Source of the DNA: Prevotella multiformis DSM 16608 | GTDB lineage: Bacteria > Bacteroidota > Bacteroidia > Bacteroidales > Bacteroidaceae | Assembly: GCF_000191065.1 (NCBI RefSeq) | Contig: NZ_GL872283.1 | Coordinates: 1,177,721-1,241,720 of the forward strand | Direction of reading: 5' to 3' | DNA length: 64,000 nt | In this document: one piece after another, positions 49,441-58,368 of the stretch | Layout: every line of letters starts with the position of its first letter | How positions within the stretch are numbered: position 1 is the stretch's first letter | Translations under genes and position numbers: made by a program | Notes under the pieces: model-generated | The model's input: the letters and a program-made list of their open reading frames with translations, nothing else | The model's database searches: none | Told to the model about the DNA's origin: nothing

Positions 49441-51441
49441 TCAGTTCTTGAGCGTCTCCAGCTCTTCCGAAAGCACCATCCATCTGTCGTTCTCTTCATC
49501 AAGTTCCCGCTGGATATTGGTATATTCCGTTACGAGTTCCATATCCGAAGCATTTTCAGGCACCATGAGAAGTTCATCCAGTTTCCGTTTACGATCTTCC
49601 AGTTTTGCTATCTTCGCCTCCGAATCTTCCACGGCACGCTGCGCCTTACGGATCTTCTTCTGCTGGGCCTTGTGTTCAGCATAGGCAGAGGCTCCGGCAT
49701 TCCCAGTCCCTTCCTCTACCTTTCCTTTCGGAGAAGAAACTGCCGACTGGCGACCATTGCGTACCGGCAGGTCACGGCCGGTACCTCCTTTCTCTGCAGA
49801 AAAAGGGGGGAGGACGGAAAGCCTTTCAAGATAATCATAGATTCCTCCCAGATGTTCTCTCACACGTCCACCGCCGAACTCATATACTTTACTGACCAGT
49901 CCGTCGAGGAACTCACGGTCATGGCTCACGATGATCGCCGTACCGTCAAAGGCTTTGATGGCTTCCTTCAGCACTTCCTTTGAGGGAATGTCAAGGTGAT
50001 TCGTCGGCTCGTCAAGAATAAGGAGATTAACAGGTTCGAGCAGAAGTTTGATCATGGCCAGACGTGAACGCTCACCGCCCGAAAGCACCTTGACACGTTT
50101 CTCAGACGTTTCGCCGCCGAACATGAAAGCACCAAGAAGATCGTTGATCTTCAGGCGCATCTCACCTGTCGCCACCCTGTCTATCATCTCATGGACCGTA
50201 AGGTTTTCATCCAGCAGCTGCGCCTGGTTCTGTGCGAAATAACCAATCTGCACATTATGCCCGATCTTCAGTGTACCTTCAAAAGGAATCTCCCCCATGA
50301 CACACTTCACGAAAGTCGATTTTCCTTCACCGTTCTTTCCGACAAAAGCCACTTTCTCTCCTCTTCTGATTGTCAGGTTCACGTCTTCAAAAACCGTCTG
50401 TCCCGGCCCGTCGCTGTGCAGCCTGCTGGGATAAACCTTCTTGAGGTCTTCCGCAATGACAGGATAATCCCCGCTCCTCAGACAGGGAGGAAACTTCAGG
50501 TGCATTGCAGCGTTGTCCACCTCGTCCACCTCTATCGGCACGATCTTTTCCAGCTGGCGGATGCGTTGCTGTACCTGTACCGCCTTGGTAGCCTGGTAAC
50601 GGAAACGTTCGATAAACGCCTTCGTATCGGCAATTTCCTTCTGCTGGTTCTCATAGGCACGGAGCTGCTGCTCGCGGCGTTCACGGCGCAGGACGAGATA
50701 CTCGTCGTACTTCACACGGTAGTCTTCCACATGGCCGCAGGTGATCTCCAGCGTACGGTTCGTGACGTTATTGATGAAGGCACGGTCGTGACTCACGAGA
50801 ACGACAGCCTTGGCACTCTGCAAGAGAAACTGCTCAAGCCACTGGATAGACTCTATATCAAGGTGGTTCGTCGGCTCATCCAGCAGGAGCACGTCAGGAT
50901 GACGGAGAAGGATCTTTGCCAGTTCGATGCGCATACGCCATCCGCCGGAGAACTCACGTGTAGGACGTTCAAAGTCTTCCCTCGTAAAACCGAGTCCCGT
51001 CAGCGTGCGCTCAATCTCAGCCTCATAGTTCTCTCCTCCCATCATCATATACCGTTCATGCTCCGTCGTGAACCGCTCTACAAGCGCCGCATACCCGTCA
51101 CTCTCATAATCGGTACGCTCGGCCATCTCCTGCTCCATCTTCCTGATCCGCTCTTCCATCTTTGTCGTGTCGGCAAAGGCCTTGCGCGTTTCTTCCTTCA
51201 CGGTCGTATCGTCAGACAGCTTCATCACCTGCGGGAGATAGCCTACGGTCGTATCGTTGGGGACAGATACCGTCCCTCCTGTAGGTTTCTGCAGACCGCA
51301 AAGAATCTTCAGCATCGTGGATTTCCCGGCACCGTTCTTGCCTACCAGGGCTATCCTGTCGCGCTCGTTGATGACGAAAGACACATCCTTGAACAATGGC
51401 TTCACGCCGAACTCCACCGTCAAACCCTCTATTGCTATCAT
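49441..51441 (-). CDS. ABC-F family ATPase (ribosome-associated type)
   Basis: The 666-residue protein has two ABC domains. The first has Walker A GKNGAGKS (34-41), signature FSGGWRMRIELAKIL and Walker B VLLLDEPTNHLD. The linker holds the interdomain alpha-helical arm. The second domain has GKNGEGKS and LSGGERSRLAMI. There are no membrane segments. A basic C-terminal coiled-coil (about 595-665, KAQRAVEDSEAKIAKLEDRKRKL) follows a low-complexity linker. Such EF-3-like proteins act on the ribosome. Its length and C-terminal extension fit the Uup/YbiT-like group, but the subclass is not certain. The -7 box TAAATTTG lies at 51473-51480. Confidence 0.93.
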   Translation of the reverse strand: MIAIEGLTVEFGVKPLFKDVSFVINERDRIALVGKNGAGKSTMLKILCGLQKPTGGTVSVPNDTTVGYLPQVMKLSDDTTVKEETRKAFADTTKMEERIRKMEQEMAERTDYESDGYAALVERFTTEHERYMMMGGENYEAEIERTLTGLGFTREDFERPTREFSGGWRMRIELAKILLRHPDVLLLDEPTNHLDIESIQWLEQFLLQSAKAVVLVSHDRAFINNVTNRTLEITCGHVEDYRVKYDEYLVLRRERREQQLRAYENQQKEIADTKAFIERFRYQATKAVQVQQRIRQLEKIVPIEVDEVDNAAMHLKFPPCLRSGDYPVIAEDLKKVYPSRLHSDGPGQTVFEDVNLTIRRGEKVAFVGKNGEGKSTFVKCVMGEIPFEGTLKIGHNVQIGYFAQNQAQLLDENLTVHEMIDRVATGEMRLKINDLLGAFMFGGETSEKRVKVLSGGERSRLAMIKLLLEPVNLLILDEPTNHLDIPSKEVLKEAIKAFDGTAIIVSHDREFLDGLVSKVYEFGGGRVREHLGGIYDYLERLSVLPPFSAEKGGTGRDLPVRNGRQSAVSSPKGKVEEGTGNAGASAYAEHKAQQKKIRKAQRAVEDSEAKIAKLEDRKRKLDELLMVPENASDMELVTEYTNIQRELDEENDRWMVLSEELETLKN

Positions 51442-51472
51442 TTCTTCTCTTCTGTTTCTATGTATTGAAAAA

Positions 51473-51480
51473 CAAATTTA
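51473..51480 (-). promoter_or_regulatory. -7 element TAAATTTG of the ABC-F gene
   Basis: The box reads TAAATTTG on the minus strand and ends 31 bp before the start codon. Confidence 0.6.
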
Positions 51481-51554
51481 ATAATGTCCTCAGCGGGACT
51501 TCTCTGCATGCAGCTCCTGGCGCACAGACAACAAGTCTTCCTGCAGAGACCACA

Positions 51555-51606
51555 TTCTTATTTTGAATAGAAAAGCCCCATCCTTATTTTGAATAGAAAA
51601 GCGCCA
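51555..51606. repeat. Tandem duplication of a 26-bp unit
   Basis: CTTATTTTGAATAGAAAAGC occurs at 51557-51576 and 51583-51602 within a 26-bp period. The copies differ at two or three bases. It lies just after the end of the DUF1266 gene. Confidence 0.85.
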
Positions 51607-51615
51607 TCACAACCG

Positions 51616-52269
51616 TCACGGCACAGAGCCAAGAACCCGGGGAATACTTTCCCATGAGAAAATTCGCCATGGACTTGTATCTTCCTCCAGCAAAGACTGT
51701 ACGCTCTTCTTCAGGAACCGCCTCCCGATGAAGTTGTTGATGCACTCACCCTCCATGAACAGCTGTCCGAACTGCCGCCACGAATCTGCATGGATACTGA
51801 TGAAGTTGATTTTATCACGGCAGAGGGCTTCGACTTCGTGGAAAGACAGGTATCCTACTTCCACGGCAGAGGTAAGGACATAAAGGTCTATCCCTGCTAA
51901 AAACACGGAGCGTGCGAGATTGTCTTCCTCGTCATGCGCTTCTTCCAATGCGTCTAAGACATTGGAAACACCAGCGGCATCTTCCAATCCGAAATCTCTT
52001 CTGAGCAGCTTCCGCAGGCTCTCAACTTCACCACCTCCCAAGTGTCCGAACTCCATCAAACGCAGCGGGACACCAGAAGTGAGGACGGAACGGAAAGGAC
52101 AGCTTAACGCCAAGGCGAGATTCTCAACCGTCGGACTGCACTGTTCCCTTACTTTCAAAGCCGCTTCATAAGGAGCGTACTCGGCCAGCCTCTCGCTTTC
52201 GAGTTCGGATTTCCCCTCTGCAACACCTTCTTTAAAACTTTCTATGAGTTCTCTGACAAATTTGAACAT
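51616..52269 (-). CDS. DUF1266-family protein
   Basis: The 217-residue cytosolic protein has the C-terminal DUF1266 pattern: ARSVFLAGIDLYVLTSAVEVGYLSFHEVEALCRDKINFISIHADSWRQFGQLFMEGECINNFIGRR, in which a G-(F/Y)-[LI] turn precedes a helix and a W-x2-(F/Y)-x3-F-(L/M)-x-G helix. The role of the family is unknown. The open frame extends upstream to a TTG at 52377, but that codon is inside the -7 box, so the ATG at 52269 (leader about 100 nt) is the better start. It is transcribed from promoter copy D. Confidence 0.7.
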   Translation of the reverse strand: MFKFVRELIESFKEGVAEGKSELESERLAEYAPYEAALKVREQCSPTVENLALALSCPFRSVLTSGVPLRLMEFGHLGGGEVESLRKLLRRDFGLEDAAGVSNVLDALEEAHDEEDNLARSVFLAGIDLYVLTSAVEVGYLSFHEVEALCRDKINFISIHADSWRQFGQLFMEGECINNFIGRRFLKKSVQSLLEEDTSPWRIFSWESIPRVLGSVP

Positions 52270-52372
52270 AACATGATTCTTACAGTCCTTACACCTCCCG
52301 GCCACGACGGTACATTCTGATGTACAGGCATGCGGCTTCCTGCATCCCAACCATCCATGGACTTTTGCAATG

Positions 52373-52443
52373 GGCAAATATACATAAAAACTGTGATTTA
52401 TAAGCCAGCGGGATGAAGAAAATGCTTTTCCTTTAGAGGAAAG
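52373..52443 (-). promoter_or_regulatory. Conserved ~70-bp promoter element, copy D (DUF1266 gene)
   Basis: On the minus strand CCTCTAAAGGAAAAGCATTT, GGCTTATAAATC and the -7 box TATATTTG (52375-52382) keep the 43-bp and 22-bp distances of the other three copies. Confidence 0.75.
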
Positions 52444-52469
52444 GATGCAAAACTTATGCCTGAAACAAG

Positions 52470-52501
52470 GCGTGCCGGAGACTGGACAGCCTCCGGCACG
52501 C
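52470..52501. terminator. Terminator hairpin after ferritin
   Basis: GCGTGCCGGAG pairs with CTCCGGCACGC around a 10-nt loop. The tail on the minus strand is CTTGTTTC, 20 bp after the ferritin stop. Confidence 0.75.
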
Positions 52502-52521
52502 TTCCGTCTATGTCCTCCTTC

Positions 52522-53007
52522 TTACTGACGCTGGGCAAGATGGCTGTCGATATGTGCGACGGCGTGGCTTGACAAGTGTGCGAAAGAGTCGAGGATGTCC
52601 TGTACATTCCGTTCTTCCTCGACCTGCTCGTCTATGTACTTGGCGATGAAGTTCTGTGAAGCACGATCCTTCTCCTCATCGGCGACATCTGCCAGACGGT
52701 TGATGAGCCCCGTGACATTCTGCTCGTGAGCCAGCGTGTCGACAAAGGCCTCCTTGGCATCGGCCCAGCTTGTCTTGACAGCCTCAATCGCAGTAAGACA
52801 CACCTCACCTCCGCGCCGAAGAACGAACTGCGCCATGTCCATCGCATGCTGTCTCTCTTCTTCAGACTGCTTGAACATCCAACTGGAGAAACCCTTCCAG
52901 CCCTCTTTACGGAACCAGAACGCCATCTGCAGATAGAGGTTTGACGACCACATTTCGGCTGCAATCTGTGCGTTGAACGCATCCTGCATCTTCTTTGTCA
53001 TATTCAT
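52522..53007 (-). CDS. ftnA: Ferritin (non-haem, Ftn type)
   Basis: The 161-residue protein is a four-helix ferritin with the di-iron ligands in NAQIAAEMWSSNLYLQMAFWF (first Glu and a neighbouring residue), FKQSEEERQHAMDMAQF (EExxH-like ferroxidase site) and YIDEQVEEERNVQDIL. It stores iron as a 24-mer and limits oxygen damage. The start may be M1 (53007) or M3 (53001). It has its own consensus promoter (53082-53113) and terminator, so it is monocistronic. Confidence 0.95.
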   Translation of the reverse strand: MNMTKKMQDAFNAQIAAEMWSSNLYLQMAFWFRKEGWKGFSSWMFKQSEEERQHAMDMAQFVLRRGGEVCLTAIEAVKTSWADAKEAFVDTLAHEQNVTGLINRLADVADEEKDRASQNFIAKYIDEQVEEERNVQDILDSFAHLSSHAVAHIDSHLAQRQ

Positions 53008-53081
53008 TTTCTTACTCTCCTGAATTTAAATATTATTAATAGAAAAATCTTTCATCCGTTGTCAACGGACAATTTACATTG

Positions 53082-53113
53082 CAAAAGTAACAATTTACTG
53101 TCAGCAGTCCAAA
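53082..53113 (-). promoter_or_regulatory. Promoter of the ferritin gene
   Basis: On the minus strand TTTG (53110-53113), 20 bp, TACTTTTG (53082-53089). The leader is about 68 nt. Confidence 0.8.
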
Positions 53114-53142
53114 TATAGAACCATATAATCACCCTCCGGCGA

Positions 53143-54159
53143 CTACTCTATCACGACCGTAGTCCAGCCGTGCCGATCTTCGACCGTTCCGTACTGGATG
53201 CCCCGGAGCATCTCATAGAGCCGTGTCGACCATGGGCCGGGCTTGTCGCCGAAACGGTAGACCTTGCCGGTTTCCCGGTCATCGAGCCGGGAAATGGGGG
53301 AAATGACAGCCGCGGTACCGCACGCGCCGGCTTCCTCGAAGCTGGCAAGCTCTTCCTCGGGAACAGGACGACGTTCCACCTTCATGCCCAGGTCCTCTGC
53401 TATCTGCATCAGGCTCTTGTTGGTGATGGAGGGCAGGATCGAGGTCGATTCAGGCGTAATGTAGGTGTTGTCCTTGATGCCGAAGAAGTTGGCCGCACCG
53501 CACTCGTCAACATACTTCTTCTCCTTGGAGTCGAGATAGAACTCGGAGGCGTACCCTTCCTGGTGCGCACGCCGGTTGGCTCTCAACGACGCAGCGTAAT
53601 TCCCGCCCACTTTGTACATTCCCGTTCCCAGCGGCGCCGCACGGTCCGCATCACGGACAATCACATACGAATTGGTAGAGAATCCGCCTTTGAAGTAAGG
53701 ACCGACCGGTGTGACGAAGATCAGAAAACAGTATTCCTCGGCAGGACGGACCCCTACCTGTGCAGACGTACCGATCAGGAGCGGACGGATATACAGAGAG
53801 GCTCCGCTCTCATAGGGCGGTATGTAAGGCTGGTTGAGACGGACGACCTTCTTGACCATCTCGACAAACAGCTCCGTAGGGACCTCGGGCATGACAATGC
53901 CACGGCAGGTACTCTGCAGACGGGCTGCATTCTCTTCCATGCGGAAGACACGCACTTTCCCATCAGGACAGCGGTAAGCCTTCAAGCCCTCAAAGGCTTC
54001 CTGACCATAATGAAGACAGGTCGCGGCCATGTGCAGTTTCAGATATTCATCCGAACAGACTTCCACCTCTCCCCACTTTCCGTTACGGTAATAACAACGT
54101 ACGTTGTAATCAGTTGGTACATAACCGAATGTCAAGTTTGACCAATCCATATTTTTCAT
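53143..54159 (-). CDS. ilvE: Branched-chain amino acid aminotransferase
   Basis: The 338-residue PLP enzyme catalyses the last step of valine, leucine and isoleucine synthesis, or the first of their breakdown, in the cytosol. It is of fold type IV. Key features are HYGQEAFEGLKAY, the Schiff-base lysine in GTGMYKVGGNYAAS (K183), EFYLDSKEKKYVDECGAANFF and GACGTAAVISPI. The length fits the IlvE group II enzymes. It has its own promoter (54201-54232). Confidence 0.95.
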   Translation of the reverse strand: MKNMDWSNLTFGYVPTDYNVRCYYRNGKWGEVEVCSDEYLKLHMAATCLHYGQEAFEGLKAYRCPDGKVRVFRMEENAARLQSTCRGIVMPEVPTELFVEMVKKVVRLNQPYIPPYESGASLYIRPLLIGTSAQVGVRPAEEYCFLIFVTPVGPYFKGGFSTNSYVIVRDADRAAPLGTGMYKVGGNYAASLRANRRAHQEGYASEFYLDSKEKKYVDECGAANFFGIKDNTYITPESTSILPSITNKSLMQIAEDLGMKVERRPVPEEELASFEEAGACGTAAVISPISRLDDRETGKVYRFGDKPGPWSTRLYEMLRGIQYGTVEDRHGWTTVVIE

Positions 54160-54200
54160 ATTATATAAGTATTTAAATTCAACTTAATGACTCTGAAACA

Positions 54201-54232
54201 CAAAAGTACATAAAATCGGCTTACCATGCAAG
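54201..54232 (-). promoter_or_regulatory. Promoter of ilvE
   Basis: On the minus strand CTTG (54229-54232), 20 bp, TACTTTTG (54201-54208). Confidence 0.7.
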
Positions 54233-54288
54233 TCCATTTAGATTTTTATTGACTTCAGTCATGTTCTTCCTCCGTGAGCAGGGAGGTT

Positions 54289-54498
54289 CTACCGGTCGGA
54301 AAGCAGCTTCTGTATCTCGTCATCCGTATGCTTCAGCTTCTGCTTACAGAGCTTTATAAGCCCCTGCGCCTGCTTCAGCCGGGAAGCCATGGAATCCACA
54401 TCCAGTTCACCGCGTTCCATCTTCTCTACAATGTCCTCCAGCTGACGGACAGCCTCTTCGTAATTCACATCTTTCATTCTATTCGTTCTTTTTTTCAT
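54289..54498 (-). CDS. xseB: Exodeoxyribonuclease VII small subunit
   Basis: The 69-residue protein has the XseB pattern: VNYEEAVRQLEDIVEKMERGELDVDSMASRLKQAQGLIKLCKQKL. It is a helical protein that coats the large subunit XseA. The start may be 54498 (MKKRTNRMKD) or 54477 (MKDVNYEEA). The open frame goes further up into the end of xseA but has no support there. It lies about 100 bp after xseA and completes the enzyme. Confidence 0.9.
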   Translation of the reverse strand: MKKRTNRMKDVNYEEAVRQLEDIVEKMERGELDVDSMASRLKQAQGLIKLCKQKLKHTDDEIQKLLSDR

Positions 54499-54595
54499 TA
54501 TGCTTTTGCCGTTACAGGACCGCCATTGGCAAAAGAGCCCGGAATCAGGGAGCAGGGGAAAAGGACTGCATCCCGACATGCCGTTTCCACGATTC

Positions 54596-55912
54596 TCACA
54601 TTGAAGACTGTCTCCGATGCTCGATCCTGCTGTCGGCCTCTCCCGTCGCAAACCTCGTCGTAATCACCTCTCCTTCCTCCAGCTCTGCCGCGCTACGGAC
54701 CGCCCTGCCTTTGTACAGCGTAATGCTGTATCCCCGCTCCAGCAGCAGGGAAGGGTCGAGCAGATGCAGGCGCTGGTCAAGCATATCGAGCCGGTGTCCT
54801 TCGGCGGACAGACGGATCTTCAGGCCTGACCGGAGCCGCTGCCCCAGCAGATCGAGACGATAGTACGAACGATGCAGAAGTTCAGCCGTCTTTTCCGAAA
54901 GGTTCCGGGACAGTCTCTCAAGCCGTGCCTCCTCCTTCGCGCGGACTACGGAAAAGAGCACCGGAATGTGCGACTCCAGATGGCGGATGCGCATCTTCTC
55001 CGCCTCCATCTTCCTCCTGACTCCGTCGGCAATGGCCGTCTGCGCACGCTCTATGCGCCCGAGCGTCACCGACAGCTGGTCAATGAGAAACGCTGCTGCA
55101 GCCGTCGGTGTCTTCACACGCAGAAACGACACCATGTCCAGCACGCTCTCATCACGTTCGTGTCCGATACCCGTTATGACGGGAAGGGGGAAATTCGCTA
55201 CGTTCTCTGCAAGTTCCAGCGTGTCAAAGCCGCTGAGGTCGGCCGTCGCTCCCCCGCCCCGGATGATGACGACAGCATCGAACTCGGACTCACGTTCGTT
55301 GATGCTGTCCAATGCGGCTATGATGCTCTGCTCTACCTGCTCGCCCTGCATGACCGCCGGGAAAATCTCTACACGGAACCGGAATCCGTACTCGTTCGTT
55401 TCCAGCTGGCTGCAGAAGTCGCCATAACCTGCTGCCGTCTCAGAAGAAATGACGGCAATGCGCTGGGCGAACAGGGACAGACGGAGTCCCTTCTGCAGGT
55501 CGAACACCCCCTCTGCCTGCAGCCGGCGAACAATATCGCGGCGTTTACGCAGCATGTCGCCCATCGTGAACTCCGGGTTGATGTCATCGACGATCCAGGA
55601 GAAGCCATACTGAGGATGGAACTGGGCATGCACCTGCAGCATCACCTTCATCCCGGCATGTATCTGCTGTCCGGTAATGCGGACGAAATAAGGGGAAATG
55701 GCTGACCATACATTGCGCCAGCACTTGGCTGAGGCACGGGCTATGGGCACATTGCCGGTGTCGTCCTTCTCTATCAGTTCCATGTAACAGTGTCCCCGGT
55801 TCTCCCGCACCTCGGAGAGTTCGGCTTCTACCCAGTAAGCCCGTGTCAGGGCTGTGTCGATAACGTCTGCTACCAGACTGTTCAGATCGTAAAGCGTGAG
55901 TGCCTTCGTCAT
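54596..55912 (-). CDS. xseA: Exodeoxyribonuclease VII large subunit
   Basis: The 438-residue protein has the N-terminal OB fold (YWVEAELSEVRENRGHCYMEL, GMKVMLQVHAQFHPQYGFSWIV) and the XseA catalytic core (AVISSETAAGYGDF, VVIIRGGGATADLSGFD, VITGIGHERDESVLDMV), followed by a long coiled-coil that XseB binds. It degrades single-stranded DNA from both ends to short pieces in repair. It lies 86 bp after the S8 peptidase gene on the same strand. Confidence 0.96.
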   Translation of the reverse strand: MTKALTLYDLNSLVADVIDTALTRAYWVEAELSEVRENRGHCYMELIEKDDTGNVPIARASAKCWRNVWSAISPYFVRITGQQIHAGMKVMLQVHAQFHPQYGFSWIVDDINPEFTMGDMLRKRRDIVRRLQAEGVFDLQKGLRLSLFAQRIAVISSETAAGYGDFCSQLETNEYGFRFRVEIFPAVMQGEQVEQSIIAALDSINERESEFDAVVIIRGGGATADLSGFDTLELAENVANFPLPVITGIGHERDESVLDMVSFLRVKTPTAAAAFLIDQLSVTLGRIERAQTAIADGVRRKMEAEKMRIRHLESHIPVLFSVVRAKEEARLERLSRNLSEKTAELLHRSYYRLDLLGQRLRSGLKIRLSAEGHRLDMLDQRLHLLDPSLLLERGYSITLYKGRAVRSAAELEEGEVITTRFATGEADSRIEHRRQSSM

Positions 55913-55998
55913 ATTCCTTGAATCTTCCTATACATTAAGGTCTGTCTCTGAAGCGCCGTCCGTATCCTGAACCCGTCTCCTGAAGGTTCCTTCGACGG

Positions 55999-57423
55999 TC
56001 AGCCCTGTGTGCAACGTGTAGCCGACTGGTAGGCTGACCAGAAGTCCGGAACGCCATATCCCATGATATTGTCAGGATGGAGGAGGTTGCTTCCCACGCT
56101 GCGGACAAGCTCGATGATTTCCTTCGCAGACTTATGGGGCAGAGCCTGCCACAGGCAGGCCACCATGCCGGCTACAAGCGGGCAGGCAAACGACGTACCC
56201 GTGTCAGGCGTGATGTACCCCCTCCCCGACACCACATTCGTAGGACATCCATAGGCCATCACGTCGGGCTTGACACGTCCGTCGGCAGTAGGCCCGACGG
56301 ACGAGAAGGCGGCATTCACACCGTCCGGAGAGATCGCCCCCACCGTAAGGATGTCGGAAGCGTCAGCCGGGACGTTGACTTTCTTCCACGTCCCCATCCC
56401 GTCATTCCCAGCACTGTTGACCAGGATCATGCCCTTGCCTGCCATACGGGAGGCAGCCCGCGATACGGGAGCCGTCCGGCCGTCCAGGTCCGGATAATGA
56501 TAACTCGTCGACTTGTCGTCATAGCCATGGTACCCCAGGGAGGAACTGACAACATCTACTCCGACAGAATCGGAAAACTCGACAGCCGCGATCCAGAAGT
56601 CCTCTTCTGCCGAACTCTCCGTAAGATAATCCTCCGTACGCAGCAGCCAGAAGCCGGCTTTGGGAGCCGTCCCCACAAAGACCGTCGGCTGGTTCATGGC
56701 GATCGTGGACAGGGTCTTTGTCCCATGATCCATCTCTCTGAAGACATCCTCGTCGTATCCGGCCACGAAGTTACGCGTGCCACAGACATTCACGTTCTTG
56801 AAGGCCGGGAGCCTGTCCACATTCATGAAACCTGCATCCAGAACGGCAATCGTCATCCCCTGTCCCATAAAGCCAAGGTTATGCAGCCGCCTTCCGCCCA
56901 GACTCTCCAATTGTTCCTTGCCCATTCCATAGTAGTCGTGGACGGTAGAGTCCAGCACCTGCAGGTCCGCGCGGTAACGGACACGCTGGGACAGAGGACG
57001 GAGCGAGTCGGGAGAGACAAATACCAGTCTGCTTTCCTTCACAAACGGCAGCCTCCTCAAGTCCTCCAGGGCCTTCCGGTCGCTGCCTCGGACAAGGACA
57101 GAATTGTTCCACTTGCTCACGGCCACGACCTTTCCACCAGCCTTCCTGATCCGCTGGACATAGGCGGGCGTCACGGGAAGGTCGGTAGAGTCAAGTTTCA
57201 GCCCCTGCCGCTGCCGCCGGAAGATGGAGGCTTTCGAGAGAAACTGTTCCGGCTTATCCAGCGTATAGGGTGTACCGGCCTTGTCTGCCAGCGTGATGCG
57301 GAACATGTAACATTTTCCACCGGGATAGGCTATCAGACCGCCGTTGCCCTTGCCCGCCCACGCAAGAGACGTGACGAACGAGAGCAGGAACAGAATATGT
57401 ATCCTTAGGTTATCTTGCTTCAT
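55999..57423 (-). CDS. Secreted S8 (subtilisin-like) serine peptidase
   Basis: The 474-residue exported protein has a signal peptide (about 1-23, ending LAWA), a propeptide-like beta region (about 35-145) and the S8 domain. In it the triad is D196 (TIAVLDAGF), H233 (EMDHGTKTLST) and S411 (DTGTSFACPLVAGM), with the oxyanion Asn at 340 (NSAGND). It ends soon after the catalytic domain, without a sorting domain. The -7 box TAATTTTG (57430-57437) overlaps the upstream TTG start of the open frame, so the ATG at 57423 is the start and the mRNA is nearly leaderless. Confidence 0.93.
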   Translation of the reverse strand: MKQDNLRIHILFLLSFVTSLAWAGKGNGGLIAYPGGKCYMFRITLADKAGTPYTLDKPEQFLSKASIFRRQRQGLKLDSTDLPVTPAYVQRIRKAGGKVVAVSKWNNSVLVRGSDRKALEDLRRLPFVKESRLVFVSPDSLRPLSQRVRYRADLQVLDSTVHDYYGMGKEQLESLGGRRLHNLGFMGQGMTIAVLDAGFMNVDRLPAFKNVNVCGTRNFVAGYDEDVFREMDHGTKTLSTIAMNQPTVFVGTAPKAGFWLLRTEDYLTESSAEEDFWIAAVEFSDSVGVDVVSSSLGYHGYDDKSTSYHYPDLDGRTAPVSRAASRMAGKGMILVNSAGNDGMGTWKKVNVPADASDILTVGAISPDGVNAAFSSVGPTADGRVKPDVMAYGCPTNVVSGRGYITPDTGTSFACPLVAGMVACLWQALPHKSAKEIIELVRSVGSNLLHPDNIMGYGVPDFWSAYQSATRCTQG

Positions 57424-57429
57424 ACCCTG

Positions 57430-57437
57430 CAAAATTA
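57430..57437 (-). promoter_or_regulatory. -7 element TAATTTTG of the S8 peptidase gene
   Basis: The box ends 6 bp before the ATG at 57423. No clear TTTG is found 20 bp upstream. Confidence 0.6.
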
Positions 57438-57481
57438 CACAAAAAATATTGGATTACCTATTGGAAAAGCGGGAAAATAAA

Positions 57482-57508
57482 AAGGATTCCCGCCGAACGG
57501 GAATCCTT
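57482..57508 (-). terminator. Terminator of the tRNA-Lys transcript
   Basis: AAGGATTCCCG pairs perfectly with CGGGAATCCTT around a 5-nt loop. The minus strand then runs into TTTTTATTTT. Confidence 0.9.
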
Positions 57509-57513
57509 CTCTG

Positions 57514-57586
57514 TGCGCCCTTAGGGACTCGAACCCTAGACCCACTGATTAAGAGTCAGTTGCTCTACCAGCTGAGCTAAGGGCGC
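57514..57586 (-). tRNA. tRNA-Lys (CTT anticodon), copy 2
   Basis: Acceptor GCGCCCT/AGGGCGC, anticodon loop CTCTTAA within CTGA/TCAG and T-arm GGTTCGAGTCC form a full cloverleaf. No CCA is encoded. It is identical over its length to the copy 40 bp upstream. Confidence 0.95.
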
Positions 57587-57625
57587 CTGCCGAACGAAAA
57601 AGGCTGGGTCAAAAGCCTGTCTGTG

Positions 57626-57698
57626 TGCGCCCTTAGGGACTCGAACCCTAGACCCACTGATTAAGAGTCAGTTGCTCTACCAGCTGAGCTAAGGGCGC
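57626..57698 (-). tRNA. tRNA-Lys (CTT anticodon), copy 1
   Basis: It has the same sequence as the copy at 57514-57586 and lies nearer the promoter. The two form one transcript. Confidence 0.95.
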
Positions 57699-57718
57699 TC
57701 ATTTTCGTTTTGCGAGTG

Positions 57719-57750
57719 CAAAGGTATAACTTTTCCGTGAACCAGCCAAA
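57719..57750 (-). promoter_or_regulatory. Promoter of the tRNA-Lys pair
   Basis: On the minus strand TTTG (57747-57750), 20 bp, TACCTTTG (57719-57726), about 20 bp before the first tRNA. Confidence 0.85.
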
Positions 57751-58368
57751 CTTTTCCGCTTTTTTTTAGTCAGAAACACCTCCCGGGTACAATCCCGGTT
57801 ACAATCATTGCCCTCCTCAAGCACTCCCCCATGGCGGATTTCCGGTGGAACTCTCCCCTGTGTCTGTCCTTAGCCGGCTCTCTCCCTGAAAGCTGTACAA
57901 CAGCCCATTCGGATGAAAGAAAGGGCAGAGAAAGATGTATCCAGGTATGCCCAGGGACAGACTACACACCGCCCTCATACGCCGGGAATACTGTTCCCAG
58001 TGCCTGGGAAGCTCATTCCCAGACGTTGGGAACAGGATTCCCAAGCGGTCGGGAATATCATTCCCATGTAGCCGCTTGCAGGATATATTGTACAGTCTCA
58101 TGTCTTTGGCTGGCTGCTTTTCGTCTTACTTCTAAACCGGATGGCGGGGCAAGAACTTGTTTTTAAACGTCGTCTGCCGCATCTTGTTTCAATCATGTTA
58201 GAAGTTTACACTTTCTTTCCGATGACATGGAAAGATGGCATGAACAACATTTCCACCGTATGAATCAATGTTCGGGAAGTACATGGAAAAAGGTCTGGAA
58301 GAATTAGGAGAATCAAAAATAAAACATTATTTTTGCAGTAGAATCTATTTACTGAAATTCTGTTCATT
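57751..58368. other. Gene-free region holding a palindrome array
   Basis: Apart from the array at 57984-58065 and the promoter of the ADP-ribosylglycohydrolase gene (TATTTTTG, 58328-58335), nothing is supported. Open frames that run through the array are repeat artefacts. Confidence 0.6.
57984..58065. repeat. Array of four 15-bp palindromes (complete copy 2)
   Basis: GGGAA-N5-TTCCC units lie at 57984-57998, 58006-58020, 58028-58042 and 58051-58065 with spacers of 7, 7 and 8 bp (AGTGCCT, AGACGTT, AAGCGGTC). Spacers two and three agree closely with copy 1 at 13569-13650, and the flanks share short words (CTCAT, TGCAG, AAACCGG). Confidence 0.88.

Noticed and set aside
50191-51468. Plus-strand open frame of 425 codons opposite the ABC-F gene
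   Set aside because: It is the complement of a well-conserved ATPase gene and has no own motif.
54872-55705. Plus-strand open frame opposite xseA
   Set aside because: XseA motifs are complete on the minus strand. The plus frame is rich in His, Arg and Cys, as antisense frames of GC-rich genes are.
57817-58101. Small minus-strand protein across the palindrome array
   Set aside because: Its sequence is simply the translated repeat, and the first array gives a similar artefact.
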